Positions 25,212 through 33,269 of a stretch of 64,000 nucleotides of DNA are shown in pieces. Every line of letters starts with the position of its first letter. Within the stretch, counting starts at the first letter, position 1. A program made the position numbers and the translations under genes. The stretch comes from Mesonia sediminis. GTDB lineage: Bacteria > Bacteroidota > Bacteroidia > Flavobacteriales > Flavobacteriaceae. The stretch covers positions 248,001-312,000 of the forward strand of contig NZ_JBHULZ010000023.1 of assembly GCF_042684705.1 (NCBI RefSeq). Reading direction: 5' to 3'. The notes below the pieces were generated by a model. It had not been told where the DNA came from, did not search any database, and worked only from the letters and a program-made list of their open reading frames with translations.

Positions 25212-25261
25212 TTGTTTCTGTAAGAAGAATAAAAATATACCCGTTTTTATTGGTTTTTCTT

Positions 25262-25269
25262 TACATTTG
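25262..25269 (+). promoter_or_regulatory. -7 box of the DUF3810 gene
   Basis: TACATTTG fully matches TAnnTTTG, ending 11 bases before the TTG start. It forms a divergent promoter pair with pepD. Confidence 0.4.
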
Positions 25270-25280
25270 AAATAAAAAAT

Positions 25281-26360
25281 TTGAAAAGAAAAATTCTCAT
25301 TGCTTTTGCAATTTTCTTACCCATTCAAATTATGTTTTTACAGTTTTTAAAAACACAACCACAATGGGTAGAACTATATTACAGTCAAGGTATTTATCCT
25401 TATCTTTCCAGTTTACTTCGTTTGGCTTTTGGTTTTATACCCTTTTCTGTAGGTGATGTTTTATATGGGGTGCTTATTTTTATCAGTCTTCGTTGGATTT
25501 ATAAGCGTATTAGAAATAATTTTCGTGAATTCAACAAATGGGGCGTAGAATTATTAGCTTTCTTTTCTATTCTAATATTTTTCTTCCATTTATTCTGGGG
25601 GTATAATTTTTATAGGCAACCTTTGCATCACAGCCTTCAGCTTAAAGCGGATTATAATTTACCCGAATTAAATAATTATACCGAGCATTTAATTGAAAAA
25701 ACAAATAAACTTCAGTTACAACTCACCCAAAATGAAAACAAACCAGTGGAGTTTTCTTTTCATAAATTTGAAGTTGGACGGTTAATGACAGATGGCTACC
25801 ATCATCTGGCCAAAACCAACGCAAATTTCATTTATGAAAACCCCAGCATAAAACCCTCATTACTAAGCATCCCCCTGAGCTATATGGGGTTTAATGGTTA
25901 TTTAAATCCATTAACCAACGAGGCGCAAGTTAATACGCGAATACCTTTATTTAAGCTACCCACCACTACCAGCCATGAAATAGGTCATCAAATTGGGTAT
26001 GCTAAAGAGAATGAGGCTAATTTTATGGCTTGCAAAGTAAGTATGAATCATAGCAATGCTGCCATTCGTTTTGCCGGTTATGCTTTTGCTTTGCAATATT
26101 GCTTAGGCGATCTTATGCAAAAAGACCCCTGTCAAGCCGATAATTTAATTGGTTTGCTTAATACTGGTGTACTCCAAAATTACCAAGAAGTTGGTGATTT
26201 CTGGCAGGCGCATCAAAATCCGTTGGAACCACTTTTCAAGTCATTTTATAATCAATTTTTAAAAGCCAATAATCAACCACTGGGAATGAAAAGTTATAAT
26301 TATGTCGTTGCTTTATTGGTTAATGATTTTTATCAGACCAAAACGCTTGCCACGTATTAA
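25281..26360 (+). CDS. DUF3810 membrane protein with an HEXXH motif
   Basis: The 359 residues have three membrane helices in the first 110 positions (near 5-20, 42-68 and 90-110) and a large soluble domain. That domain contains TSHEIGHQIGYAKENEANF near 235-253, which is a gluzincin-type HEXXH zinc motif followed by a glutamate in the ENEANF segment. This implies an active membrane-bound metalloprotease, although the family is still named DUF3810. The start is TTG, required to include the first helix. It precedes the amidohydrolase pair, a conserved flavobacterial order. No substrate is known. Confidence 0.82.
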   Translation: MKRKILIAFAIFLPIQIMFLQFLKTQPQWVELYYSQGIYPYLSSLLRLAFGFIPFSVGDVLYGVLIFISLRWIYKRIRNNFREFNKWGVELLAFFSILIFFFHLFWGYNFYRQPLHHSLQLKADYNLPELNNYTEHLIEKTNKLQLQLTQNENKPVEFSFHKFEVGRLMTDGYHHLAKTNANFIYENPSIKPSLLSIPLSYMGFNGYLNPLTNEAQVNTRIPLFKLPTTTSHEIGHQIGYAKENEANFMACKVSMNHSNAAIRFAGYAFALQYCLGDLMQKDPCQADNLIGLLNTGVLQNYQEVGDFWQAHQNPLEPLFKSFYNQFLKANNQPLGMKSYNYVVALLVNDFYQTKTLATY

Positions 26361-26482
26361 CCTTTCACTCATAATGTAAAGCAATCTCGTTCTGAATTAA
26401 TGAATGGAGCGTATTTGATGGAAGAATTCAAAAGAGTTAGGTTAAATTATTTTACTATTTTTAGGCCTTAAATTTAAAGAGA

Positions 26483-29449
26483 ATGAGAAATCTTTTAACC
26501 TATTTTGGGATATTGCTCCTATTTACTACAGCGCAAGCCCAAGAATATTTCCCTAAAAACGATGGGGTAAAAAGCAGGTACGATGCCCATACCCTATATC
26601 AAAATGCCGTTATTCACAATCCGAATGAAAAACCTTTTAAAGGAGATTTACTTGTTTTTAAGGGCAAGATTGTGAAAATAGCAAAACAAATTGCTGTTGA
26701 AGACAATTATATTTCCATAAACTTAGATGGCAAACACTTATATCCCTCTTTTATTGATTTAACCAGTGAATTTGGTATCAAAAAGCCGACAAAAGAACAG
26801 GCTAAAAAAGGAAACGGTTACGATGCCACTAGGACAGGCCATTATTGGAATGACCATATACGACCAGAGACTAACGCCAGCCTGTTTTTTGAATATGAAG
26901 AAGAGGAAGCTAAGAAACTTCTGCAAATTGGTTTTGGTGTAGTTAATACACATTATCCCGATGGAATTATGCGCGGCACCTCTAGCCTTGTAAGCTTAGT
27001 TAAAAACCAAGGCGCAATACAAAGTATAATAAAGAAAAAAGCAAGTACAGTTCTTTCTTTTGATAAAAGCATTCTCTCTAATCAAATGTATCCTACCTCT
27101 ACAATGGGAGCAATGGCATTAATTAGACAAACTTATTTAGATGCTAATTGGTATAAAAACAATATTTCAGATTATAAAGATTTAGCACTCGAGGCTTTAA
27201 TAAAACAAGAAAATTTACCTCAAATTTTTATTACCGACAATGGTTTAGATGAGCTCCGGGCAATAAAAATAGGCGAAGAGTTTGGTAAAAAATATTTAGT
27301 CAAGGGTAACGGGTTTGAGTTTGAGAATTTAAGTACGTTAAGAAAAATGGGCAATACGATAATTGCACCCCTTGACTTTCCTAAACCCTACACAATAAGT
27401 CATCCACACGTTGCAGAAAAAATTAGTCTCAAGAAATTAAAAAGATGGGATCAAGCACCAGCAAATTTAATGCTACTGCATAAAAATGAAATTCCATTTA
27501 CCATAACAGCTCAAGGTTTAGAAGATTTGGCTTCCTTTAAAACCAATTTATTGTTGGCTATTGAATACGGATTACCGCAAGAGGTTGCATTGGCTTCCTT
27601 AACCAGCAAACCCGCTCAACTACTACGGCAAGATCATCGATTAGGGAGCTTACATACCGATAAGTTGGCAAACTTTTTTATTACTAACACGCCCTATTTT
27701 GAGGAAAATAGCGCTATACTGGCACACGTTATTCAGGGAGAGCTACATAATTTAAATTCGCTTGAAGCGCTAACCCCTATTGGTAAATATAATGTTAGTG
27801 CTATAGACTTTCCCCTCACATTAGTTTACGAGTATGAAAAAAAACAACCTAGTCAATTGCTATGGAATGGAGAGGAGATCGATTTTAAACACAAACAATT
27901 AGGTAAAGATCAAACATTAGTATTCGAAATTCCTGAATCTAACGAAATGGGAATGTATAGGTTGCTAATCGAAGCACCTAGAGAAAAAAAGCGTTTAAAT
28001 ATATGGTTAAACACGCCAAATGGTAAGCAGAGGAAATTAACCGCTGTGCGAGATGAAAACTTTAAAAAGAAGCAAGCAAAGAATGAGCAAGAAGACCTGG
28101 AAAAACCAAACTTTGCCCCTGTTTCATTTCCTAATATGGCCTATGGTTTTAAAACCTTACCAGAAACTAAAAAATTCTTGATTAAAAACGCAACCCTATG
28201 GACCAATGAGGAGCTGGGAATTATTGAAAACTACGACGTTTTAATAAAAGACGGTTTAATTCATAAAATAGGGCGAGATTTATCAAGCCGTAATGCTATT
28301 ATAATAGAAGCAACCGGCAAACACTTAACCTCAGGAATTATAGACGAACATTCACATATTGCAGCCTCTGCTGTTAATGAAGCTGGTCATAATTCAACCG
28401 CAGAAGTGCAAATGGAAGATGTTATAGACCCTACAGATATTAACATTTATAGAAACTTAGCTGGTGGCGTAACTACCATCCAGTTATTACACGGGTCGGC
28501 TAACCCAATTGGTGGTCAATCGGCTATACTAAAATTACGCTGGGGGCATCAACCCGATGAGCTTATCTTTGAGCAAGCTCCTAAATTTATCAAATTTGCA
28601 TTGGGTGAAAACGTGAAACAATCTAACTGGGGTAACGGCTATAGATTTCCTCAAACCCGTATGGGAGTTGAACAAGTTTATATCGATTATTTTAATCAAG
28701 CTTTAGCCTACGAGCAAGAGATAAAAAACAATCCGAATTATCGCAAAGACATTGAATTAGAGACATTGTTAGAGATTATCCGCTCTAAACGTTTTATCTC
28801 GTGTCACTCTTACGTTCAAAGTGAGATTAATATGCTTATGAAAGTGGCCGAACAATTCGGTTTTACCGTAAATACGTTCACTCATATCTTAGAAGGATAT
28901 AAAGTTGCCGATAAGATGAAAGAACACGGTGCTGGTGCCTCAACTTTCTCTGATTGGTGGGCATATAAATATGAAGTAAATGATGCAATACCTTATAATG
29001 CAGCAATTTTGCATAATCAAGGCGTTGTCACTGCGATAAACTCTGATGATGCCGAAATGAGTAGAAGATTAAATCAAGAAGCTGCCAAAACTATTAAATA
29101 CGGAGGTTTAAGCGAAGAAGAAGCCTGGAAAACAGTAACGCTTAACCCCGCTAAATTATTACATATCGATAATTATGTGGGAAGTATAAAAGAAGGGAAA
29201 CACGCCGATTTGGTATTATGGAGTGATCATCCTTTATCTATCTACGCTAAAGCGGAAAAAACTTTTGTAGATGGTAAATTGTATTTTGATTTAGAGAAAG
29301 ACAAATTACTTCGTACGCAAAACAATACCTTGAAAAATAAATTGATACAAAAAACTTTAGATGCCAGTCAAAGCGGATCAGAAACGCAAGATGTTGTTGA
29401 AGATGAAAAAATACTAATGCATTGCGACACCTTAGAAGAAAGAATTTAA
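26483..29449 (+). CDS. Secreted two-domain amidohydrolase
   Basis: The 988 residues start with a signal peptide (MRNLLTYFGILLLFTTAQA, then QE). The N-terminal half (about 30-450) resembles an imidazolonepropionase/dihydroorotase-like barrel but lacks the HXH metal motif (LYPSFIDLTSEFG occupies that place), so it is probably degenerate. The C-terminal half (about 560-960) is a complete metal-dependent amidohydrolase with DEHSHIAAS near 630, SCHSYVQSE near 773, FTHILEGYK near 805 and the catalytic aspartate in INSDDAEMS near 857. Fusion of an inactive and an active barrel is notable. The periplasmic substrate is unknown; a peptide-like or cyclic amide is the family expectation. The next amidohydrolase follows after four bases. 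Confidence 0.88.
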   Translation: MRNLLTYFGILLLFTTAQAQEYFPKNDGVKSRYDAHTLYQNAVIHNPNEKPFKGDLLVFKGKIVKIAKQIAVEDNYISINLDGKHLYPSFIDLTSEFGIKKPTKEQAKKGNGYDATRTGHYWNDHIRPETNASLFFEYEEEEAKKLLQIGFGVVNTHYPDGIMRGTSSLVSLVKNQGAIQSIIKKKASTVLSFDKSILSNQMYPTSTMGAMALIRQTYLDANWYKNNISDYKDLALEALIKQENLPQIFITDNGLDELRAIKIGEEFGKKYLVKGNGFEFENLSTLRKMGNTIIAPLDFPKPYTISHPHVAEKISLKKLKRWDQAPANLMLLHKNEIPFTITAQGLEDLASFKTNLLLAIEYGLPQEVALASLTSKPAQLLRQDHRLGSLHTDKLANFFITNTPYFEENSAILAHVIQGELHNLNSLEALTPIGKYNVSAIDFPLTLVYEYEKKQPSQLLWNGEEIDFKHKQLGKDQTLVFEIPESNEMGMYRLLIEAPREKKRLNIWLNTPNGKQRKLTAVRDENFKKKQAKNEQEDLEKPNFAPVSFPNMAYGFKTLPETKKFLIKNATLWTNEELGIIENYDVLIKDGLIHKIGRDLSSRNAIIIEATGKHLTSGIIDEHSHIAASAVNEAGHNSTAEVQMEDVIDPTDINIYRNLAGGVTTIQLLHGSANPIGGQSAILKLRWGHQPDELIFEQAPKFIKFALGENVKQSNWGNGYRFPQTRMGVEQVYIDYFNQALAYEQEIKNNPNYRKDIELETLLEIIRSKRFISCHSYVQSEINMLMKVAEQFGFTVNTFTHILEGYKVADKMKEHGAGASTFSDWWAYKYEVNDAIPYNAAILHNQGVVTAINSDDAEMSRRLNQEAAKTIKYGGLSEEEAWKTVTLNPAKLLHIDNYVGSIKEGKHADLVLWSDHPLSIYAKAEKTFVDGKLYFDLEKDKLLRTQNNTLKNKLIQKTLDASQSGSETQDVVEDEKILMHCDTLEERI

Positions 29450-29453
29450 AACT

Positions 29454-30761
29454 ATGAAATCCTTATATCCCACTACTCTACTATTAATTTTGTTGTTTTT
29501 TGCTTTAAATGTAAATGCGCAACAAACCCCAGGAGCAATACAAGAAAGCGCTATTAGCATACAAGGTGCAACATTACACACCGGTAAAGGCGAGGTTATT
29601 AAAAATTCACGCATAGACTTTAATAATGGTAAGATTGAATATATCGGTAAGGCGAATGAAAATCACCCACTAAAACCCAATACACAAATTATTAAAGCCA
29701 ATAACCAACATATTTACCCAGGTTTTATAGTACCTAACAGCACTCTAGGATTGGTAGAAATTGATGCGGTAAAAGCTTCTAAAGATGAAAATGAAACCGG
29801 TAGTTTTTTACCTCATATACGTAGTTTAATCGCATACAATACCGAAAGTAAGGTGGTTGAATCTATGCGGCCAAATGGGGTTCTTATTGCCGAAATTACT
29901 CCTAGAGGCGGACGAATATCGGGAACATCTTCTGTGGTTCAACTCGATGCTTGGAACTGGGAAGACGCCTATATAAACAAGGACCACGGTATCCATCTTA
30001 ATTGGCCATCTATTTATAAGAGAATGAGCCACCTAGATAAAAAGAAAAAAATTAAACAAGATTTAGAAAATTACACCAAAGAAGTAAATAAACTTACAGT
30101 TTACCTCGAGCAGGCAAAAAGCTATAGATCTAAAGAGATTGGCACAAAAAGTATTGCTTTTGAGGCAGTTAAACCGGTGTTTAGCGGAAATAAAACCTTA
30201 TACATTCACGCCAACACAAAACAGCAAATTGCTGATATACTTCAATTTAAAACAAATTTACAAATTCCAAAAATCGTATTGGTAGGTGGATATGAAGCTT
30301 TAATTTATGCCAGCGAACTTAAAAATGCAAAAATTCCAGTATTAGTTAATCGCCCGCACAGTTTACCAAGAAAAGACGATGAAGATTATGATGCCCCTTT
30401 TAAATTGGCTACTCAATTAACGCAAGCCGGGCTTCTCGTCGGACTAGAGCCAAGCGGCGATATGGAGCGAATGAATGCCAGAAACCTTCCGTTTTATGCT
30501 GGTACTTGTGCCGCTTATGGTCTCTCAAAAGAACAAGCACTACAACTCATAACTCATAATAATGCTCAAATTTTAGGTATTCATAACCATTATGGATCAC
30601 TAGAAGTAGGCAAATCGGCTACTTTGTTTATTAGCGAAGGTGATGCCTTAGATATGCGGGGAAACAAACTAACACACGCCTTTATAGATGGTCGGGCAGT
30701 AAGTTTAAAAACTCATCAAACCAAGCTATATGAACGTTATAGCAAGAAATACAAAAAATAG
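29454..30761 (+). CDS. Secreted amidohydrolase-like protein lacking metal ligands
   Basis: The 435 residues carry a signal peptide (MKSLYPTTLLLILLFFALNVNA, then QQ), the N-terminal beta-sandwich of amidohydrolases and a shortened barrel. The segment corresponding to HXH reads IYPGFIVPNSTLGL near 88-101, without histidines, as in the N-terminal half of the preceding 988-residue protein. The end has the normal return strand (GSLEVGKSATLFIS). It therefore looks like a pseudoenzyme partner, similar in layout to the degenerate half of its neighbour. Tight spacing (four bases) supports coordinated production and possibly a complex. Confidence 0.82.
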   Translation: MKSLYPTTLLLILLFFALNVNAQQTPGAIQESAISIQGATLHTGKGEVIKNSRIDFNNGKIEYIGKANENHPLKPNTQIIKANNQHIYPGFIVPNSTLGLVEIDAVKASKDENETGSFLPHIRSLIAYNTESKVVESMRPNGVLIAEITPRGGRISGTSSVVQLDAWNWEDAYINKDHGIHLNWPSIYKRMSHLDKKKKIKQDLENYTKEVNKLTVYLEQAKSYRSKEIGTKSIAFEAVKPVFSGNKTLYIHANTKQQIADILQFKTNLQIPKIVLVGGYEALIYASELKNAKIPVLVNRPHSLPRKDDEDYDAPFKLATQLTQAGLLVGLEPSGDMERMNARNLPFYAGTCAAYGLSKEQALQLITHNNAQILGIHNHYGSLEVGKSATLFISEGDALDMRGNKLTHAFIDGRAVSLKTHQTKLYERYSKKYKK

Positions 30762-30775
30762 TTTAAGTCCTACTC

Positions 30776-31576
30776 ATGAATCATAAAAGTATAGCCAGCA
30801 CACAAAACAAAAGTATCAAGCATTTAATCCAGCTACAAGAAAAGTCAAGAGTAAGGCTTAGAGAACAAAAGTTTATTATTGAAGGTGCTCGCGAGATTGA
30901 GCTCGCCCTAGAAGCTGGTTACCAGTTGTTAGAGCTGTATTATTGCAATGAAATACTTGGAAGTGACACAGATCTAAGTTTAAAATTTGAGGCACTTGAA
31001 AAAATTGAAATCAGCTTAGCGGTATACAAAAAGATTGCTTATCGCGGAAGCACAGAAGGACTAATTGCCGTAGCTGCTTCTAAGCCACACCTTTTAGCAG
31101 ATTTAAAATTTAAAAGTGATAACCCGTTGTTGTTGATTGCCGAAGCGCCTGAAAAACCAGGGAACATCGGTGCATTATTACGTACCGCCGATGCCGCCAA
31201 TGTAGATGCCGTTTGTATAGCTAACCCTAAAACCGATATTTACAACCCCAATATCATTCGGTCAAGTGTAGGTTGTGTATTTACCAATCAGATTGCCAGT
31301 GGATCTACTTCAGAGATTATAAGCTATTTAAAAAAAAACGATATTGCTATTTATACAGCTATCTTGCAAGACTCAGCAATCTATACCAATCAAAGTTTCA
31401 CAAACTCAACGGCTTTGGTTGTAGGAACAGAAGACAAAGGCTTAAGTGAAACTTGGCGAAAAGCCGCCACAAAAAATATTCATATTCCCATGCTAGGAAA
31501 AATTGACTCTATGAATGTATCGGTCGCAGCCGGAATTTTAATTTATGAGGCCAAGCGCCAGCGCAACTTCAAATAA
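30776..31576 (+). CDS. SpoU/TrmH family RNA 2'-O-methyltransferase
   Basis: S-adenosylmethionine-dependent ribose methylase of the SPOUT class, 266 residues. The N-terminal substrate-binding domain (about 10-100) is followed by the knotted catalytic domain with the SPOUT motifs APEKPGNIGALLRTADAA near 124-141, IRSSVGCVF near 162 and the SAM-binding knot GKIDSMNVSVAAGILIYEA near 240. The target may be 23S rRNA (RlmB type) or tRNA; sequence does not decide. It follows the amidohydrolases by 15 bases and ends before a 437-bp gap. Confidence 0.92.
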   Translation: MNHKSIASTQNKSIKHLIQLQEKSRVRLREQKFIIEGAREIELALEAGYQLLELYYCNEILGSDTDLSLKFEALEKIEISLAVYKKIAYRGSTEGLIAVAASKPHLLADLKFKSDNPLLLIAEAPEKPGNIGALLRTADAANVDAVCIANPKTDIYNPNIIRSSVGCVFTNQIASGSTSEIISYLKKNDIAIYTAILQDSAIYTNQSFTNSTALVVGTEDKGLSETWRKAATKNIHIPMLGKIDSMNVSVAAGILIYEAKRQRNFK

Positions 31577-32013
31577 CTATCCGCTTTAAGCCAAATAATA
31601 CTTCGCTTAAGTCTTATTCAAATACAATGAAATTCATGAATAGAAAACAACTTAAAAATCGGCTTTAAAAGACTGCCAATGCGACTATTTTCCTAACTAA
31701 TTAACCTCCAGCATTCGGCAATGTTCTCTCAAAACCTTTACCTATGTTTTGTTTTAGAAGCTGAACGATAAAACACATTTCTAAATTTTAATTTGAAAAC
31801 AATCAGAGGTAAATAGAGGTTAAAGTTTAAAGCCAGACCAAGCAGAGATTTTTAAAAAATATTGCTAAACACCCTTAATTTGGAATAGTTTTTATGTATG
31901 AAAGATGTAAATGTTAATGCTTTGGTTGATAATTATCATAAAACCCATCTAAGCAAATCTTGGTTATTCCTCTATTACTAAATATATTGCAACGTAAATA
32001 ATATGTTTTCTTT
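31577..32013 (+). other. 437-bp intergenic gap without a recognisable gene
   Basis: Between two same-strand genes. I find no RNA gene, terminator with a T run, or repeat pair. A 27-codon frame at 31898-31981 shows no feature of a real gene. The segment contains a short direct repeat (AGAGGTaaatAGAGGT) near 31805 and, at its end, the -7-like box of the next gene. It may be the eroded remains of a lost gene. Confidence 0.4.
32002..32009 (+). promoter_or_regulatory. -7-like box abutting the Ste24-type gene
   Basis: TATGTTTT matches five of six fixed positions of TAnnTTTG and is followed by exactly four bases before the ATG. Possible leaderless start. Confidence 0.35.
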
Positions 32014-33249
32014 ATGAGCCCAACTATTTTGTTTTATTTACTCATTGGTATTTTGATTCTTCATTTTGCGTTCGATCAACTATTAGGTGCTCTAAACGCT
32101 AAGCATTTTGAAGATAAATTACCTCCTAAACTACAAGACATTTATGATGAGAAAGCTTATTCAAGTTCTCAAGCATATAAAAAAACACGCTATAAATTTG
32201 GTGTACTTACCGCAAGTTTCTCGCTGCTAATTACCTTAGCCTTTTTCTTCTTAGATGGATTTGCTTTTATTGATAATTTTGCTAGAAATTTTAGTGATCA
32301 TCCTACAATTGTGGCGCTTATATTTTTTGGCGTAATGCTGCTAACAAACGATATTTTAACTACTCCTTTTACCTATTATAGTACCTTCACCATTGAAGAA
32401 CGTTACGGATTTAATAAAACCTCAAAAAAAACCTTTGTATTAGATAAGCTTAAAGCTTGGCTATTAGCCGCTATCTTTGGTGGGGGTATGCTCGCCTTGG
32501 TTATAAAACTGTATCAAATTACCGAAGACCATTTTTGGATTTATGCTTGGATTTCGATTGGTATTTTCTCTATTTTTCTTAATATGTTTTACAGTAAACT
32601 TATTGTGCCTTTATTCAACAAACAAACGCCGCTAGAGCCGGGTACCTTGCGTGATAAAATTGAAAGCTACGCCAAGCAGGTAGGTTTTGTTTTGACAAAA
32701 ATTTTCATCATTGATGGCTCTAAAAGAAGTACAAAGGCCAATGCCTATTTTTCTGGTTTAGGTAAAGAAAAAAGAATTACCTTGTACGACACCCTTGTAC
32801 ACGATTTAAACGAAGAAGAAATAGTAGCGGTTTTAGCCCACGAAGTGGGACATTATAAAAAAAAACATATTTTATTTAACCTTTTAATTTCATTAATTAC
32901 TACAGGACTCACACTGTGGTTGTTTTCCTTATTTATAGGGAACCCATTGTTGTCTGAAGCGCTTGGTGTTCGCCAGCCTAGTTTTCACGTTGGTCTTATT
33001 GCCTTTGGTATTCTTTACACGCCAATTTCTGTGGTAACCGGTTTATTGATGAATATGTTAAGTAGAAAATTTGAGTATCAAGCCGATGAATATGCTCAAC
33101 AAACTTACGGGGCACAGCCTTTAATATCGGCATTAAAAAAATTATCCAGCAACAGTTTTAGCAATTTAACGCCCCATCCCTACTACGTATTTATGTATTA
33201 TTCTCACCCAAGCCTTTTACAACGAATTAATAATTTAGAAAAATCATAG
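32014..33249 (+). CDS. M48 family CAAX-protease-like membrane metalloprotease (Ste24 type)
   Basis: Integral membrane zinc protease of 411 residues. There are several membrane helices (about 5-22, 66-90, 100-120, 148-165, 176-195, 290-310, 325-350), and the catalytic HEXXH lies in AHEVGHYKKKH near 273. The third ligand is in YQADEYA near 354. This is the Ste24/peptidase M48A architecture. Bacteria lack prenylated CAAX proteins, so the role is probably membrane protein or lipoprotein quality control, as for HtpX. It starts 20 bases upstream of the RSH gene unit. Confidence 0.93.
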   Translation: MSPTILFYLLIGILILHFAFDQLLGALNAKHFEDKLPPKLQDIYDEKAYSSSQAYKKTRYKFGVLTASFSLLITLAFFFLDGFAFIDNFARNFSDHPTIVALIFFGVMLLTNDILTTPFTYYSTFTIEERYGFNKTSKKTFVLDKLKAWLLAAIFGGGMLALVIKLYQITEDHFWIYAWISIGIFSIFLNMFYSKLIVPLFNKQTPLEPGTLRDKIESYAKQVGFVLTKIFIIDGSKRSTKANAYFSGLGKEKRITLYDTLVHDLNEEEIVAVLAHEVGHYKKKHILFNLLISLITTGLTLWLFSLFIGNPLLSEALGVRQPSFHVGLIAFGILYTPISVVTGLLMNMLSRKFEYQADEYAQQTYGAQPLISALKKLSSNSFSNLTPHPYYVFMYYSHPSLLQRINNLEKS

Positions 33250-33257
33250 ACTTTTAG

Positions 33258-33265
33258 TATCTTAG
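33258..33265 (+). promoter_or_regulatory. -7-like box abutting the RSH start
   Basis: TATCTTAG is identical to the recG box and is followed by exactly four bases (ATAT) before the ATG. No TTG -33 is present, but TTTA lies at the right distance. Confidence 0.35.
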
Positions 33266-33269
33266 ATAT

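Noticed and set aside
31898..31981. A 27-codon frame in the 437-bp gap
   Set aside because: Too short, without family resemblance, promoter or conserved context; it could be a gene remnant but I cannot support it.
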